Assembly: GCA_035571515.1 (NCBI GenBank)
Contig: DATNCQ010000141.1
Coordinates: 62,001 to 126,000 of the forward strand
Direction: 5' to 3'
DNA length: 64,000 nt
Origin: Gp6-AA40 sp035571515
GTDB taxonomy: Bacteria > Acidobacteriota > Vicinamibacteria > Vicinamibacterales > UBA2999
Shown here: positions 1 through 8,495 of the stretch, one piece after another
How positions within the stretch are numbered: position 1 is the first letter of the stretch
Layout of the letters: the number at the start of each line of letters is the position of its first letter
Translations under genes and position numbers: made by a program
The notes under the pieces: model-generated
Told to the model about the DNA's origin: nothing
Seen by the model: only the letters and a program-made list of their open reading frames with translations
Databases searched by the model: none

Positions 1-1
1 G

Positions 2-1024
2 GTGCCCGCGACGTTCGAGTCGCCCGGACATGCGGGCGCCGGCATGCGCCGCTACGACCACATCACGATCAACGTCGAGGCGAACCCGCGGCAGCTTGGG
101 CACGGCCGCGAGATCGCGCCCGTGGCGGCCGACATCATGAAGTTCTACGGAACCGTCATGGACGACACGCCGTACGAGTCGCTGACGGTGGCGATGCTCG
201 AGCACGACCTGCCCGGCGGCCACAGTCCCGCCTACTTCGCCATCATCAACAACGCGGCGCCGTTCTCGAAGCTGTATTGGGGCAACGATCCGTCGGCGTT
301 TGCCGGCGTGCCCGAGTTCTTCCTCGCGCACGAGCTCGCCCACCAGTGGTGGGGACAGGCAGTCGGCTGGAAGAACTATCACGAGCAGTGGATCAGCGAA
401 GGCTTCGCGCAGTACTTCTCGGCGCTCTACGCGCAGCGCGCGCACGGCGACCAGTCCTTCTTCGCGATGCTGCGCCAGTTCCGGCGCTGGAGCCTCTCCG
501 AGTCGGACCAGGGACCGATCGATCTCGGCTACCGGCTCGGGCTGATCCAGGGACAGGGGCGCATCTTCCGCGCCATCATCTACAACAAGGGTGCCTCCGT
601 CCTGCACATGCTTCGCCGCTTCATCGGCGACGAAGCGTTCTTCAACGGCCTGCGCCGCTTCTACGGCGAGCAGAAGTTCAGGAAGGCGGGGACGGATGAC
701 CTCCAGCGGGCGATGGAGAGCGCGTCGGGGCGATCGCTCCAGCGCTTCTTCGACCGCTGGATCCACGGGGCGGAGGTGCCGGTGCTGCACTATTCGTCGA
801 CCATCCGGCCCGGCGAGGTATTCGTGCAGTTCGATCAGGACCCGAAGGCGGTCTTCGACGTGCCGGTCACGGTGACGCTGCAGTACGGCGACGGCCGCGT
901 CCAGGACGTTCTCGTCCCCGTCTCCGACGCACACGTCGAGCAGCGGATTCCGGCGTGGGGCACCGTGCGCGAGGTGCAGATCAACAGGGATTCAGCCGCG
1001 CTGGCGCGCTTCAACGAAAGCTAG
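2..1024 (+). CDS. M1 family metallopeptidase, C-terminal part (5' truncated)
   Basis: This is a zinc aminopeptidase of the gluzincin M1 family, cut by the left window edge. The 340 visible residues contain the zinc site HELAHQWWGQ near residue 109, followed by a Glu ligand in WISEGFAQYF about 20 residues later. A conserved Tyr-containing region (YNKGASVLHMLRR) follows near residue 195. The C-terminal part is a helical plus beta tail. These proteins release N-terminal residues from peptides; many acidobacterial members are secreted, but the signal peptide would lie outside the window. The stop codon overlaps the end of the convergent gene on the other strand by 14 bp. The frame is open to the edge, so the apparent GTG at position 2 is not a credible start. 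Confidence 0.93.
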   Translation: MPATFESPGHAGAGMRRYDHITINVEANPRQLGHGREIAPVAADIMKFYGTVMDDTPYESLTVAMLEHDLPGGHSPAYFAIINNAAPFSKLYWGNDPSAFAGVPEFFLAHELAHQWWGQAVGWKNYHEQWISEGFAQYFSALYAQRAHGDQSFFAMLRQFRRWSLSESDQGPIDLGYRLGLIQGQGRIFRAIIYNKGASVLHMLRRFIGDEAFFNGLRRFYGEQKFRKAGTDDLQRAMESASGRSLQRFFDRWIHGAEVPVLHYSSTIRPGEVFVQFDQDPKAVFDVPVTVTLQYGDGRVQDVLVPVSDAHVEQRIPAWGTVREVQINRDSAALARFNES

Positions 1025-1484
1025 GAAGGTAGATCGCGGCGACCCTCACCTGCCCATCGCCTGCAAACGGCTGCAGCACGATGGCAAACCGCTGACCGTT
1101 CAACGCATAGAACCGCGTCACGCGATCCCCGGCCGGCGTCCGATCGATTGTCGGCGGGGCCACCTCGGCATCGCGACGGAGTCGCGTCGTCACCACGTCC
1201 TCGGTGTCGCCGACGCGCAGCTCGGCGCCGTCAGCGAGCAGCAGCACCGGGACCGCCACCGAACGTGCCGGCACCGTGGACGGCGGGTCGGGAATGACCT
1301 CTTCGTGCGCGATGACGGGCATCACCGCGCTGACCGTGCGGAGGTCCCGCACGAGGACCGATCCAATTGCCAGGACCGCGACCATGCCGGCGGCGGCGAC
1401 GAGCCATTCGAGCAGCGAGATCACGCCGGCGCGCTTGGCATCCATCTCGGCCTCTGCATCGGTGACTGTAGGGCGTCGTTCCAT
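1011..1484 (-). CDS. Hypothetical single-pass membrane protein
   Basis: Protein of about 157 residues that I do not recognise. A single hydrophobic segment (about residues 22-45, LLEWLVAAAGMVAVLAIG) follows a short charged N-terminus and is followed by a Pro-rich linker. The C-terminal domain of about 90 residues, probably outside the cytoplasm, is rich in beta-type residues and ends in AAIYLPSFR. I chose the ATG at 1484 (MERRP); a TTG five codons upstream is possible but has no better ribosome binding site. The gene is divergent from nuoG with about 41 bp between the starts, and converges with the M1 peptidase gene, overlapping it by 14 bp. Function unknown. Confidence 0.6.
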   Translation of the reverse strand: MERRPTVTDAEAEMDAKRAGVISLLEWLVAAAGMVAVLAIGSVLVRDLRTVSAVMPVIAHEEVIPDPPSTVPARSVAVPVLLLADGAELRVGDTEDVVTTRLRRDAEVAPPTIDRTPAGDRVTRFYALNGQRFAIVLQPFAGDGQVRVAAIYLPSFR

Positions 1485-1525
1485 CCCAGTCAAGCTCAAG
1501 TCTTGTGGGATATGATCGCGAGGAT

Positions 1526-3334
1526 ATGGACACGGTCACGCTGACGATTGATGGTCGGCAAGTCACGGTGGAGAAAGGGAAAACGGTGTTGCAGGCGAGC
1601 ATCGAAGCCGGCATCTCCGTCCCCTACTACTGCTACCACCCCGGCATCTCCGTCGACGGTTCGTGCCGCGTCTGCGTCGTCAAGATCGAGAAGATGCCGA
1701 AGCTCCAGACGTCGTGCTCGATGGCGTGCACCGACGGGATGGTGGTGAGCACGCGCGACCCGGAGGTCATCGCCGCGCGCGAGGGCGTCTTCGAGTTCCT
1801 GCTCGTCAACCACCCGCTCGACTGCCCCGTGTGCGACAAGGGCGGCGAGTGTCCGCTGCAGGATTTCTCCTACACGTTCGGCCCGGCGGAAAGCCGGATG
1901 GACTTCCCGCGGCGCGTCTTCGACGGCGAGGGCGTGAAGGCCGACGTCGACTTCGGCCCGACGCTGATGCTCAACCGCAACCGCTGCATCCTCTGCACGC
2001 GATGCGTCCGGTTCATGCGCGACATCGACGGCGACGCCCAGATCAACATCGTCGATCGCGGCTACGGCAGCGAGATCGCCACGTTCCAGGAGGAGGGGGT
2101 CCACTCGCTCCTCTCCGGCAACCTGATGGACGTCTGCCCGGTCGGCGCCATCACGACGCGCGATTACCGCTTCAAGAGCCGGCCGTGGGACAACCCCAAC
2201 GTCGTCGACACGACGTGCACGCTCTGCTCGAAGGGGTGCAACACGAGCGCGTGGCTGAAGGCGAAGCCCGAATGGGCGAAGGGGTCGCGGCTGATCCGGA
2301 TGACACCGCGCTTCAACCCCGAGGTCAACAGCTACTGGATGTGCGACATCGGGCGGTTCGACTACCACTGGGTCGAGGGCGAGACGAGAATCCGCAGGCC
2401 GATGCAGCGGCGCGGCGACGCGCTCGAGAACGCCGCCTGGCACGACGTCGAGCCGCGGCTGCGCGACGCGCTCCAGGCCGCCGGCTCGGCCGATGCCGCG
2501 TCCGTCCGCTTCCTCGTTTCGGCGCATGCGTCGACCGAGGAGCTCTTCGTCCTGAAACAGCTCACGGAAGGGCTGCTGGGCGCCGACGGCCTCAAGGCGG
2601 TCTCGCTTGCATGGACGCGGACGGAGAAGCCCCAGCCTCCCAACACGAAATTCAAGGTGCCGGCCACCAACGCCCCCAACGTCAACGGCGCCAGGGACCT
2701 CGGATACCGCGTCGGAGACGGCAACGACCGCGCGCCGGACCTGAAGGACCTGCGAACCGCGATCGACGCCGGGCGCGTCAAAGCGCTGTACGTGCTCGAT
2801 CCGGGCCCGGACGGCTCGATGGGCGACGTTTCCTGGATCGCGGCGGCCCGCCGCGGCGGGAAGCTCCCGCTGCTCGTCGTCCAGGGGGTCGTGATGACGG
2901 AACTGGCGGCCGCGGCGGATGTCGTGCTGCCGGGGGCTGCCTATGTGGAGAAGGACGCGCTCTACACCAACGACGCGGGGCGGGTGCAGGGCGCGGCGCG
3001 GGCGATCGCGCCGCCGGGCGAGGCGCGCGAAGACTGGCAGATCCTGGTGAACCTGGCTGCGGCGCTGGGGTTGACGTTGCCGCACAAAAGCTCGGAAGAT
3101 GTGCGTCGCGCCATCGCGGCGGCGATGCCCGGCACGCCCTACGCGCAGGCCGCCGCGGTGCCGTTCGCGCGGCCGATGTCGGCGCGCAGCTGGCTGCAGG
3201 CATCGAACCCGTCGGAACGATGGAAGTGGGATTTCATGTACCAGGACCTGCCGCCGGTGAAGGGGCACAACGTGCAGATGGAGGCCGCGATGCCGCACGG
3301 CGCGATCCCCCTGATGCCTGTCGGTAGCAAGTGA
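1526..3334 (+). CDS. nuoG: NADH-quinone oxidoreductase subunit G-like iron-sulfur protein
   Basis: Electron-transfer subunit of respiratory complex I, on the cytoplasmic peripheral arm. The first ~80 residues are a [2Fe-2S] ferredoxin domain (cysteines in YYCYHPG, SCRVC and TSCS). The His-Cys 4Fe-4S motif follows (HPLDCPVCDKGGECPLQD), then a cluster motif CILCTRC with a matching distal Cys in DVCPVGA. CTLCSKGC plus a distal MCDIG look like the extra N7-type cluster site found in some NuoG proteins. The C-terminal molybdopterin-oxidoreductase-like domain is short (602 residues in total, against roughly 900 in E. coli). The ATG at 1526 has an AGG-containing Shine-Dalgarno sequence; a GTG at 1505 is an in-frame alternative. 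No other nuo gene is visible here, so the rest of complex I lies elsewhere. The stop overlaps the next start as GTGA. Confidence 0.92.
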   Translation: MDTVTLTIDGRQVTVEKGKTVLQASIEAGISVPYYCYHPGISVDGSCRVCVVKIEKMPKLQTSCSMACTDGMVVSTRDPEVIAAREGVFEFLLVNHPLDCPVCDKGGECPLQDFSYTFGPAESRMDFPRRVFDGEGVKADVDFGPTLMLNRNRCILCTRCVRFMRDIDGDAQINIVDRGYGSEIATFQEEGVHSLLSGNLMDVCPVGAITTRDYRFKSRPWDNPNVVDTTCTLCSKGCNTSAWLKAKPEWAKGSRLIRMTPRFNPEVNSYWMCDIGRFDYHWVEGETRIRRPMQRRGDALENAAWHDVEPRLRDALQAAGSADAASVRFLVSAHASTEELFVLKQLTEGLLGADGLKAVSLAWTRTEKPQPPNTKFKVPATNAPNVNGARDLGYRVGDGNDRAPDLKDLRTAIDAGRVKALYVLDPGPDGSMGDVSWIAAARRGGKLPLLVVQGVVMTELAAAADVVLPGAAYVEKDALYTNDAGRVQGAARAIAPPGEAREDWQILVNLAAALGLTLPHKSSEDVRRAIAAAMPGTPYAQAAAVPFARPMSARSWLQASNPSERWKWDFMYQDLPPVKGHNVQMEAAMPHGAIPLMPVGSK

Positions 3335-4068
3335 TCGAAAACGTCACGCTGCTGGCGGCGTTCGGAGCGGGGCTGCTCTCGTTCATCTCGCCCTGCGTCC
3401 TGCCGCTGATTCCCGGCTACCTCTCCTACATCTCGGGCCTCTCGCTCGACGAAATGCGCGGGACGGGCGCCGTCGCGGTCGCATCACCGGCGCGCAGCCG
3501 CGTCATCATGTCGTCGCTCGCGTTCATCCTCGGTTTCTCGCTGGTCTTCGTCGCGCTCGGCGCGTCGGCGAGCGCGGTCGGCCAGTTCCTGATGACGCGG
3601 CTCACCATTCTCGGCCGCATCGCCGGCGCCATCATCGTCCTCTTCGGCCTGCACACCATGGGGCTGCTGCGGATCGACTGGCTCTACCAGGAGAAACGGG
3701 TGCAGACCAACCGCCGGCCGGCGGGGTTCGTCGGCGCGACGCTGGTCGGGATCGCGTTCGCGTTCGGGTGGACGCCATGCATCGGGCCGATCCTGGCCGG
3801 CATTCTCGCGATTGCGGGCGCGCAGAAATCGGTCGGTCAAGGCGTGCAGCTGCTGGCGGCGTACTCCCTCGGCCTCGCGATTCCGTTCTTTGCCGCCGCG
3901 CTGGCGATCAACGGGTTCTTCGCCGCCTTTGCGCGCATTCGCAAGCACTACCACCTGATCGAGCTGACCTCTGGCGCGCTGCTGGTGGTGATTGGCATCC
4001 TCATCTTCACCAACCGGTTCACCATCCTCGCGCGCTCGCTGCAGGATCTCGGCCTTCCGGTCTACTGA
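3331..4068 (+). CDS. ccdA: Cytochrome c biogenesis protein, CcdA/DsbD transmembrane family
   Basis: Polytopic inner-membrane protein (245 residues, about six helices) that carries reducing equivalents from cytoplasmic thioredoxin across the membrane to extracytoplasmic thiol targets such as apocytochrome c. The two conserved redox Cys motifs are visible: SPCVLPLIPGYLSY near residue 24 and GWTPCIGPILAG near residue 148. The GTG start at 3331 overlaps the nuoG-like stop (GTGA), which indicates translational coupling. This is unusual company for a complex I subunit, but both serve respiratory electron transfer. A GC-rich hairpin lies just after the stop. Confidence 0.93.
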   Translation: MIENVTLLAAFGAGLLSFISPCVLPLIPGYLSYISGLSLDEMRGTGAVAVASPARSRVIMSSLAFILGFSLVFVALGASASAVGQFLMTRLTILGRIAGAIIVLFGLHTMGLLRIDWLYQEKRVQTNRRPAGFVGATLVGIAFAFGWTPCIGPILAGILAIAGAQKSVGQGVQLLAAYSLGLAIPFFAAALAINGFFAAFARIRKHYHLIELTSGALLVVIGILIFTNRFTILARSLQDLGLPVY

Positions 4069-4074
4069 TCGCCA

Positions 4075-4089
4075 TCCGCCGCCGGCGGA
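4075..4089 (+). terminator. Hairpin after ccdA (weak terminator candidate)
   Basis: A perfect 6-bp stem (TCCGCC/GGCGGA) with a 3-nt loop lies 6 bp after the ccdA stop, and a short TTTTA run follows about 20 bp later. The U-tract is too distant for a textbook intrinsic terminator, so termination here is only suggested. Confidence 0.35.
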
Positions 4090-4170
4090 CTCTACCGAAC
4101 GCCTGTTTTACACACACGTAACCGCGCCGACACCGATCAGAAACGTCGGCGACGTACACATGACGGACGT

Positions 4171-5223
4171 ATGACGACGCGTCTCCTCCTGATCCTCGCA
4201 ATCCTGCTCGCCCCGGCGGCCACGTCGCGGGCGCAGACCGCGCCCGCGCCAGCTCCGGCAGCCGAACCCGACTATCCCATCGTGCGCGTCGGCGTGGTGT
4301 CTTTCGTCCAGTACGACGCCGAGCTGAAGAACCGCGACTCGTTCAACGCGTTCGACCTGACACGCGGCTACATCAACATCAACGGGCAGCTCGCGCGCAA
4401 CGTCCGGTTCCGCATCACGCCCGACGTGCGGCGGATCACGGACAGCAGCCTCGCCGGGACGCTGGTGCTGCGCATCAAGTACGCGTTCGTCGAGCTCGAC
4501 AACCTCACGGGCGCACGGTCGTGGGTGCGATTCGGGGCGCATCAGACGCCCTGGCTCGACTTCGAGGAGAGCATCAACCGGTATCGCGTGCAGGGGACCG
4601 TCTTTGCCGAGCGCGAGAACCTCATCCCGGGATCGTCCGACTTTGGTGTCGGCCTGTTCACACCGGTCGGCAAGTACATCGACGTCCAGGCGGGCGTCTA
4701 CAACGGCGAAGGCTACGCGCAGACGGATACGAACAGGTACAAGAGCGCGCAAGCGCGCGTGACGCTGCGGCCGCTTGCCGGCCGCGGCATCGCGAACGGC
4801 TTCCGCCTCTCGGGCTTCTACAACGAAGGCTGGTACGCGGCGGGCCGGCCGCGGCGGCTCGGCATCGTGATGGGCAGCTTCGAGCACACGAACCTCGTCG
4901 CGACGCTGGAAGCCGTGAAGGCGACGGAGAATCCGAGCGCGACGGCGCCGCGCGACATCGATCGCAGCGGGTCGTCGGCTTTCGTCGAGCTGCGCGAGGG
5001 GATGAGCGGCTGGGCGGCGATCGCGCGCATCGATCTCTTCGATCCCGACGAGGCGCTCGGGGACAACGCGCAGCGCCGCGTCATCGGCGGAGGCGCCTAC
5101 TGGTTCGTCTGGCCGCGCAGCCGCGTCGGCCTCGTCGTCACCAACGAGCAGGTGCACTACCGCGCCGGCGCCGCGAGGCCGGAGGAGAACAGGCTCCTCG
5201 TTCAAACGCACGTGGAGTTCTGA
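4171..5223 (+). CDS. Outer-membrane beta-barrel porin, OprO/OprP-like
   Basis: Protein of 350 residues with a clear signal peptide (MTTRLLLILAILLAPAATSRAQ), then a Pro/Ala-rich stretch, then alternating polar/hydrophobic beta strands with aromatic girdles. The segment DLTRGYININGQL and the repeated strand/turn pattern resemble phosphate-selective or general porins of the OprO/OprP superfamily. It ends in ...LLVQTHVEF, and a terminal Phe is typical of BamA-recognised barrels. The ATG at 4171 is preceded by only a weak GACGGA-like ribosome site. The substrate cannot be read from the sequence. It stands alone, about 100 bp after ccdA and 25 bp before the GAF gene. Confidence 0.75.
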   Translation: MTTRLLLILAILLAPAATSRAQTAPAPAPAAEPDYPIVRVGVVSFVQYDAELKNRDSFNAFDLTRGYININGQLARNVRFRITPDVRRITDSSLAGTLVLRIKYAFVELDNLTGARSWVRFGAHQTPWLDFEESINRYRVQGTVFAERENLIPGSSDFGVGLFTPVGKYIDVQAGVYNGEGYAQTDTNRYKSAQARVTLRPLAGRGIANGFRLSGFYNEGWYAAGRPRRLGIVMGSFEHTNLVATLEAVKATENPSATAPRDIDRSGSSAFVELREGMSGWAAIARIDLFDPDEALGDNAQRRVIGGGAYWFVWPRSRVGLVVTNEQVHYRAGAARPEENRLLVQTHVEF

Positions 5224-5247
5224 TCGTTTGCTGTTATCCTGTCGGCG

Positions 5248-6438
5248 ATGCGGAAGCACGCCAACCGAACCATCGTGGCGATTGTGCTCATGGCCGCCGG
5301 CGTCACCGGCGGCTTTTTTGTTTTGACGGCGCATCGGCGCGCGGCGGCGATCGACGCCGCATCGGGCGACGTGGCCGCGCGCATCGAACGGATGATCACG
5401 ACCGCGAGCGACATCGCCTCGGCGGAGCACGCCTATGTCGCGCCCGGGCAGCCGGCGCAACCGTGGCTGGAGCGCGGGGCGATGCTCCTCCAGCAGTTCG
5501 GCCAGGATGCCGTCGCCATTCGTCCCCTGCTGCCGCCGGGGAGCGCCGCGGCGGCACTCGATGAAGTCGACGTGGCCTTCAAGGCGATCGTGGCGCTCGA
5601 CGGGAAGGTGCGCGAGAGCCTGCAGGAGGATCAGGGCCTGCTCGCTGCAGACCTGATCTTCAGTTCGGGACGCACCACGGCGGGCGGGCTGGCGGCGGCA
5701 CTGCACGCGCTCGAGACATCGTCACGTCAGGCGCTCGCGGGGCAGCGTGCCTCGCTCGAGAGGCAGCAGTGGGGAACCGTCGGCGCGGTCGCGATCGTGT
5801 GGGTCGTGGGGCTGCTGGTGCTGGTGCCGCTGCGGGGATCCGGAGTCGGGGATCCCGGATTCGAGGGCTTGCGGCTGTCGAATCGCGAAGCCCGGGTGCC
5901 GCACCCCGGCCCGGCCGCGTCGGCTTCGCCGGTCTCGCGTCCGTCCGTCGACCTCGCCGAGGCGGCGGACATCTGCGGCGCGTTCGCCCGCACCATCGAC
6001 ACCGCCAGCTTGCGCGAGGCGCTCGCGCGCGCGGCCTCCGTGCTCGACGCGCGCGGCATCATCGTCTGGATGGGTGCCGGCGAGGAGCTGTTCCCGGCGC
6101 TCTGGCACGGCTACGACGAGCGGGTCGTCGAGCGTCTCGGTCCGATTCCGCGCAACGCGGCCAACGCGACCGCCGACGCGTGGCGAACTGCACACATGCG
6201 CACGGTCGCCTCCAATCAGATGTTCGACGGCGCGCTGGCGGCGCCCGTTTCGGGGGTCAACGGCTGCGTCGGCGTGCTGACGGCAGAAGTGCGCAACGGA
6301 CGCGAGGGGGACGCCGCGACCCAGGCGGTGGCCGCGATGTTCGCGGCGCAACTGGCCGGCATCGTCCCGGCGTGGCCTGCGGCCAGCAGCGTCCCCGAGC
6401 GCGCGCATTCCACGGCCGTCACGGCCTCCCGCGGCTGA
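5248..6438 (+). CDS. Membrane protein with two TM segments and a GAF-like domain
   Basis: Protein of 396 residues with a sensor-like layout. One TM helix lies near residues 8-28 and a second near 174-195 (GAVAIVWVVGLLVLVPL), flanking a helical extracytoplasmic domain. Residues about 235-385 form a GAF-like domain. There is no kinase, cyclase or methyl-accepting module, so any output would go through a partner or conformational signalling. Between the second TM helix and the GAF domain, residues 196-218 (SGVGDPGFEG and following) are encoded by a degenerate 7-bp-period array of the family described below; the reading frame is intact. A beta-barrel gene follows after about 140 bp. Confidence 0.6.
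   Translation: MRKHANRTIVAIVLMAAGVTGGFFVLTAHRRAAAIDAASGDVAARIERMITTASDIASAEHAYVAPGQPAQPWLERGAMLLQQFGQDAVAIRPLLPPGSAAAALDEVDVAFKAIVALDGKVRESLQEDQGLLAADLIFSSGRTTAGGLAAALHALETSSRQALAGQRASLERQQWGTVGAVAIVWVVGLLVLVPLRGSGVGDPGFEGLRLSNREARVPHPGPAASASPVSRPSVDLAEAADICGAFARTIDTASLREALARAASVLDARGIIVWMGAGEELFPALWHGYDERVVERLGPIPRNAANATADAWRTAHMRTVASNQMFDGALAAPVSGVNGCVGVLTAEVRNGREGDAATQAVAAMFAAQLAGIVPAWPAASSVPERAHSTAVTASRG
5834..5900. repeat. Heptad-array element A, inside the GAF protein gene
   Basis: From 5834 the sequence reads as consecutive 7-mers: GGGGATC, CGGAGTC, GGGGATC, CCGGATT, CGAGGGC. Dyad-related sequence (CGAATCGCGAAGCCC) lies about 15 bp further on. The element lies in frame between TM2 and the GAF domain. 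Confidence 0.6.
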
Positions 6439-6485
6439 CACCCGCCTTCGGTACGCTTCATACCTCCTCCGACACCTGGACCACG

Positions 6486-6514
6486 CCTGATCCCTGATCC
6501 CTGATCCCTGATCC
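6486..6514. repeat. Heptad-array element B, perfect CCTGATC tandem repeat
   Basis: Four perfect tandem copies of CCTGATC (reverse complement GATCAGG) plus one base, in the intergenic region between the GAF protein gene and the beta-barrel gene. This is the least degraded copy of the heptad family and defines the GATCAGG unit. Confidence 0.85.
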
Positions 6515-6579
6515 ACCGACCTGATATCTGCCTGCAACCCTGCCTGTTGCCCGCAGCAGCACCATCCGAAACCAGAGGT

Positions 6580-7821
6580 ATGCTGTTTTCTCTTCTTGTG
6601 CTCGCGCTTGCGCAGAACGTCGCGCAGCCGTCGCCGACCGCCCCGCCGGATCTCCCCGCTGCCATTCAGCTGGCGCAGGAGGGCCGCAACACCGAGGCGC
6701 TCGCCGCCCTGCAGAAAATCGTGGCAGCCAATCCCGAGGATCACACGGCGCGTCTCTGGATCGCCAGCGTGCACGCCCGCATGGGTCATCCGGACGTGGC
6801 CGAGGCGGTGTACCACAGCGTGGTCCTCGAGGATCCGCGCAACGTCGACGCGTGGGTCGGTCTCGGGAACGTGATGCTGCAGCAGGATCGGGTCGTCGAG
6901 GGGCTCGACGCGCTGCGTCACGCCGAGGAGCTTTCGCCCGAGAACCCGAAGGTCGTCGCGTCGCTGGCCGACGCGTACCGGCTCGCCGGCGAGAACACGC
7001 AGTCGATCAGTTACTACCAGCGGCTGACGGTGCTGGCGCCGACGACCATGAACCGCATCACGCTGGAGAACGCCCGCCGCCAGCACGAGCACCGTTTCGA
7101 GAGCCAGACGTACGGCGAGGACTACAACGGCGTCACGCCGGCCACGCGCGGCTCGGACCTCGCGCTGAACTACAGGCTGTCGGAGCCGGTGCGCCTCATC
7201 GGGCGCGCGCAGCTGCAGACCAAGGCCGATCGCCGTGAAAACCGCGGCGGTGGCGGCGTCGAGTGGCGCTTCACGCCGTGGGGCACGATGACGGGCCAGG
7301 TGCTTGTCGGCGGCGACAACCGCGTGATGCCGCAGAACGATTACCTCGGCCGCGTCGAGTACGGCTACCACCGCGCGACCTATACCGGAACGCTCCGCTA
7401 CTTCGATTTCTTCGGCGCCACCGTCGTGATGTTCGCGCCGGCGGCCACCGTGTCGCTGACGCCGCGCTGGACGGTCGGAGGGCGCTACGCGTTCACCTCC
7501 ACCGACACCGCGACGGTGACCGGCATCCAGGGTCACACGCTCGACCTGCGGGCCGCTCACGAGCTCCGGCCGCGCATCTGGCTCCGCGGCGGCTACGTGC
7601 GCGGCGTCGACAACTTCGACCTGTATTCCATCGATCAGATCGGTGAGTTCCGCGCGAAGACCGCCACCGTCGGCGTGCAGGTGCTGCTGCCGTCGCTGAC
7701 CGCCATCGTCGCCAACTACGACTACCAGTGGCGCAACAACGCCGTAAGCCTGGTTACCGCTCCCTCCATCCCCGACCAGCGGATGTGGCGGATCAATGTG
7801 GGGCTGGTGCAGGCTTTCTGA
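6580..7821 (+). CDS. TPR-containing outer-membrane beta-barrel protein, YaiO-like
   Basis: Two-part protein of about 413 residues. A signal peptide (MLFSLLVLALAQ) is followed by roughly 120 residues of TPR-like helical repeats (AIQLAQEGRNTEALAALQKI and DAWVGLGNVMLQQDRVVEGL). From about residue 165 the sequence turns into amphipathic strands, ending in INVGLVQAF with a terminal Phe as in BAM-assembled barrels. The layout (periplasmic TPR plus barrel) resembles YaiO-type and polysaccharide-secretion proteins. I chose the ATG at 6580 because it begins the signal peptide; a TTG at 6547 is in frame. A role in envelope polymer export is inference only. Confidence 0.7.
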   Translation: MLFSLLVLALAQNVAQPSPTAPPDLPAAIQLAQEGRNTEALAALQKIVAANPEDHTARLWIASVHARMGHPDVAEAVYHSVVLEDPRNVDAWVGLGNVMLQQDRVVEGLDALRHAEELSPENPKVVASLADAYRLAGENTQSISYYQRLTVLAPTTMNRITLENARRQHEHRFESQTYGEDYNGVTPATRGSDLALNYRLSEPVRLIGRAQLQTKADRRENRGGGGVEWRFTPWGTMTGQVLVGGDNRVMPQNDYLGRVEYGYHRATYTGTLRYFDFFGATVVMFAPAATVSLTPRWTVGGRYAFTSTDTATVTGIQGHTLDLRAAHELRPRIWLRGGYVRGVDNFDLYSIDQIGEFRAKTATVGVQVLLPSLTAIVANYDYQWRNNAVSLVTAPSIPDQRMWRINVGLVQAF

Positions 7822-7831
7822 CCCTTTTCCT

Positions 7832-7849
7832 GGCACCTCTTCAGGTGCC
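7832..7849 (+). terminator. Hairpin after the beta-barrel gene
   Basis: A perfect 7-bp stem (GGCACCT/AGGTGCC) with loop CTTC lies 10 bp after the stop. There is no T-run after it, so it is at best a weak or Rho-assisted terminator. Confidence 0.4.
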
Positions 7850-8064
7850 GGGATTGCCGCCTCGCGTGGACACTCTACGGGCGAAATCGCCTGTTACCGG
7901 CCGATCCACGCGGCTCTATCGCGGGCATACCTTTTGAACACCCCCTGACCGGTCGCGCCGGATCACCGGGATGCGTCACTTCAGGCAGGCGCTGGCATCG
8001 CCGCATCCCGGCCGATTTTTCACGATCCGGTTGCGACCGTTTCTCTTTGAGGGGGACTGACGAA

Positions 8065-8418
8065 ATGGCCAAGGCTCCGCGCTTCGTTCTCGCATTGCTC
8101 GGCGCGCTGCTGATTTCAGGTTGCGCCCTGCGCACCGTTCATGTCGCCGAATTGAAGGATCGGCCCACGAAGTACTACAACAAGTCCGTTACGGTGAACG
8201 GCGTGGTCACCCGCAGCTGGGGGCTGCCGCTCGTGCCGTTCCAGTTCTACAGCGTCGATGACGGGACAGGGCAGATCACGGTGATCGGCCACTCGGGCCG
8301 CGTGCCCTCCACGGGGACGCGCGTGAACGTCAAGGGACGCGTGCAGGAGCTGGCGGCGTTCGGCGGTCAGTCGCTGGGGCTGCACCTCGACGAAGAGAAG
8401 CGGAAGATCAAATACTGA
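8065..8418 (+). CDS. Small OB-fold lipoprotein
   Basis: Protein of 117 residues. The N-terminus MAKAPRF, a hydrophobic segment and LISGC form a lipobox with the lipidated Cys at residue 20. The rest (KSVTVNGVVTRSW...FYSVDDGTGQITVIGH...VNVKGRVQEL) has the strand pattern of a single OB fold like the tRNA-anti-like or periplasmic bOB families. The ATG at 8065 has a good GAGGGGG site about 9 bp upstream, which favours it over a TTG at 8047. Substrate unknown. It converges on the PP2C phosphatase gene across element C. Confidence 0.7.
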   Translation: MAKAPRFVLALLGALLISGCALRTVHVAELKDRPTKYYNKSVTVNGVVTRSWGLPLVPFQFYSVDDGTGQITVIGHSGRVPSTGTRVNVKGRVQELAAFGGQSLGLHLDEEKRKIKY

Positions 8419-8420
8419 AA

Positions 8421-8489
8421 AGATCCAAGATCCAAGCTCGCAGCTCCAAGCTCAAAACAAGACCGCGAATTGGAGCTTGGAACTTGAAC
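8421..8489. repeat. Heptad-array element C with inverted arms
   Basis: The left arm reads GATCCAA, GATCCAA, GCTCGCA, GCTCCAA, GCTCAAA (period 7). The right arm, 8469-8489, reads TTGGAGC, TTGGAAC, TTGAACT, the approximate reverse complement. It lies between two convergent genes and could act as a bidirectional terminator hairpin. Confidence 0.65.
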
Positions 8490-8495
8490 TGACGC

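Noticed and set aside
1496..3298. Long open frame antisense to nuoG (600 codons)
   Set aside because: Arg/His/Ala-rich shadow of a high-GC gene. The same applies to long antisense frames over mfd, wzc, the PP2C gene, the 7TM kinase and atpA.
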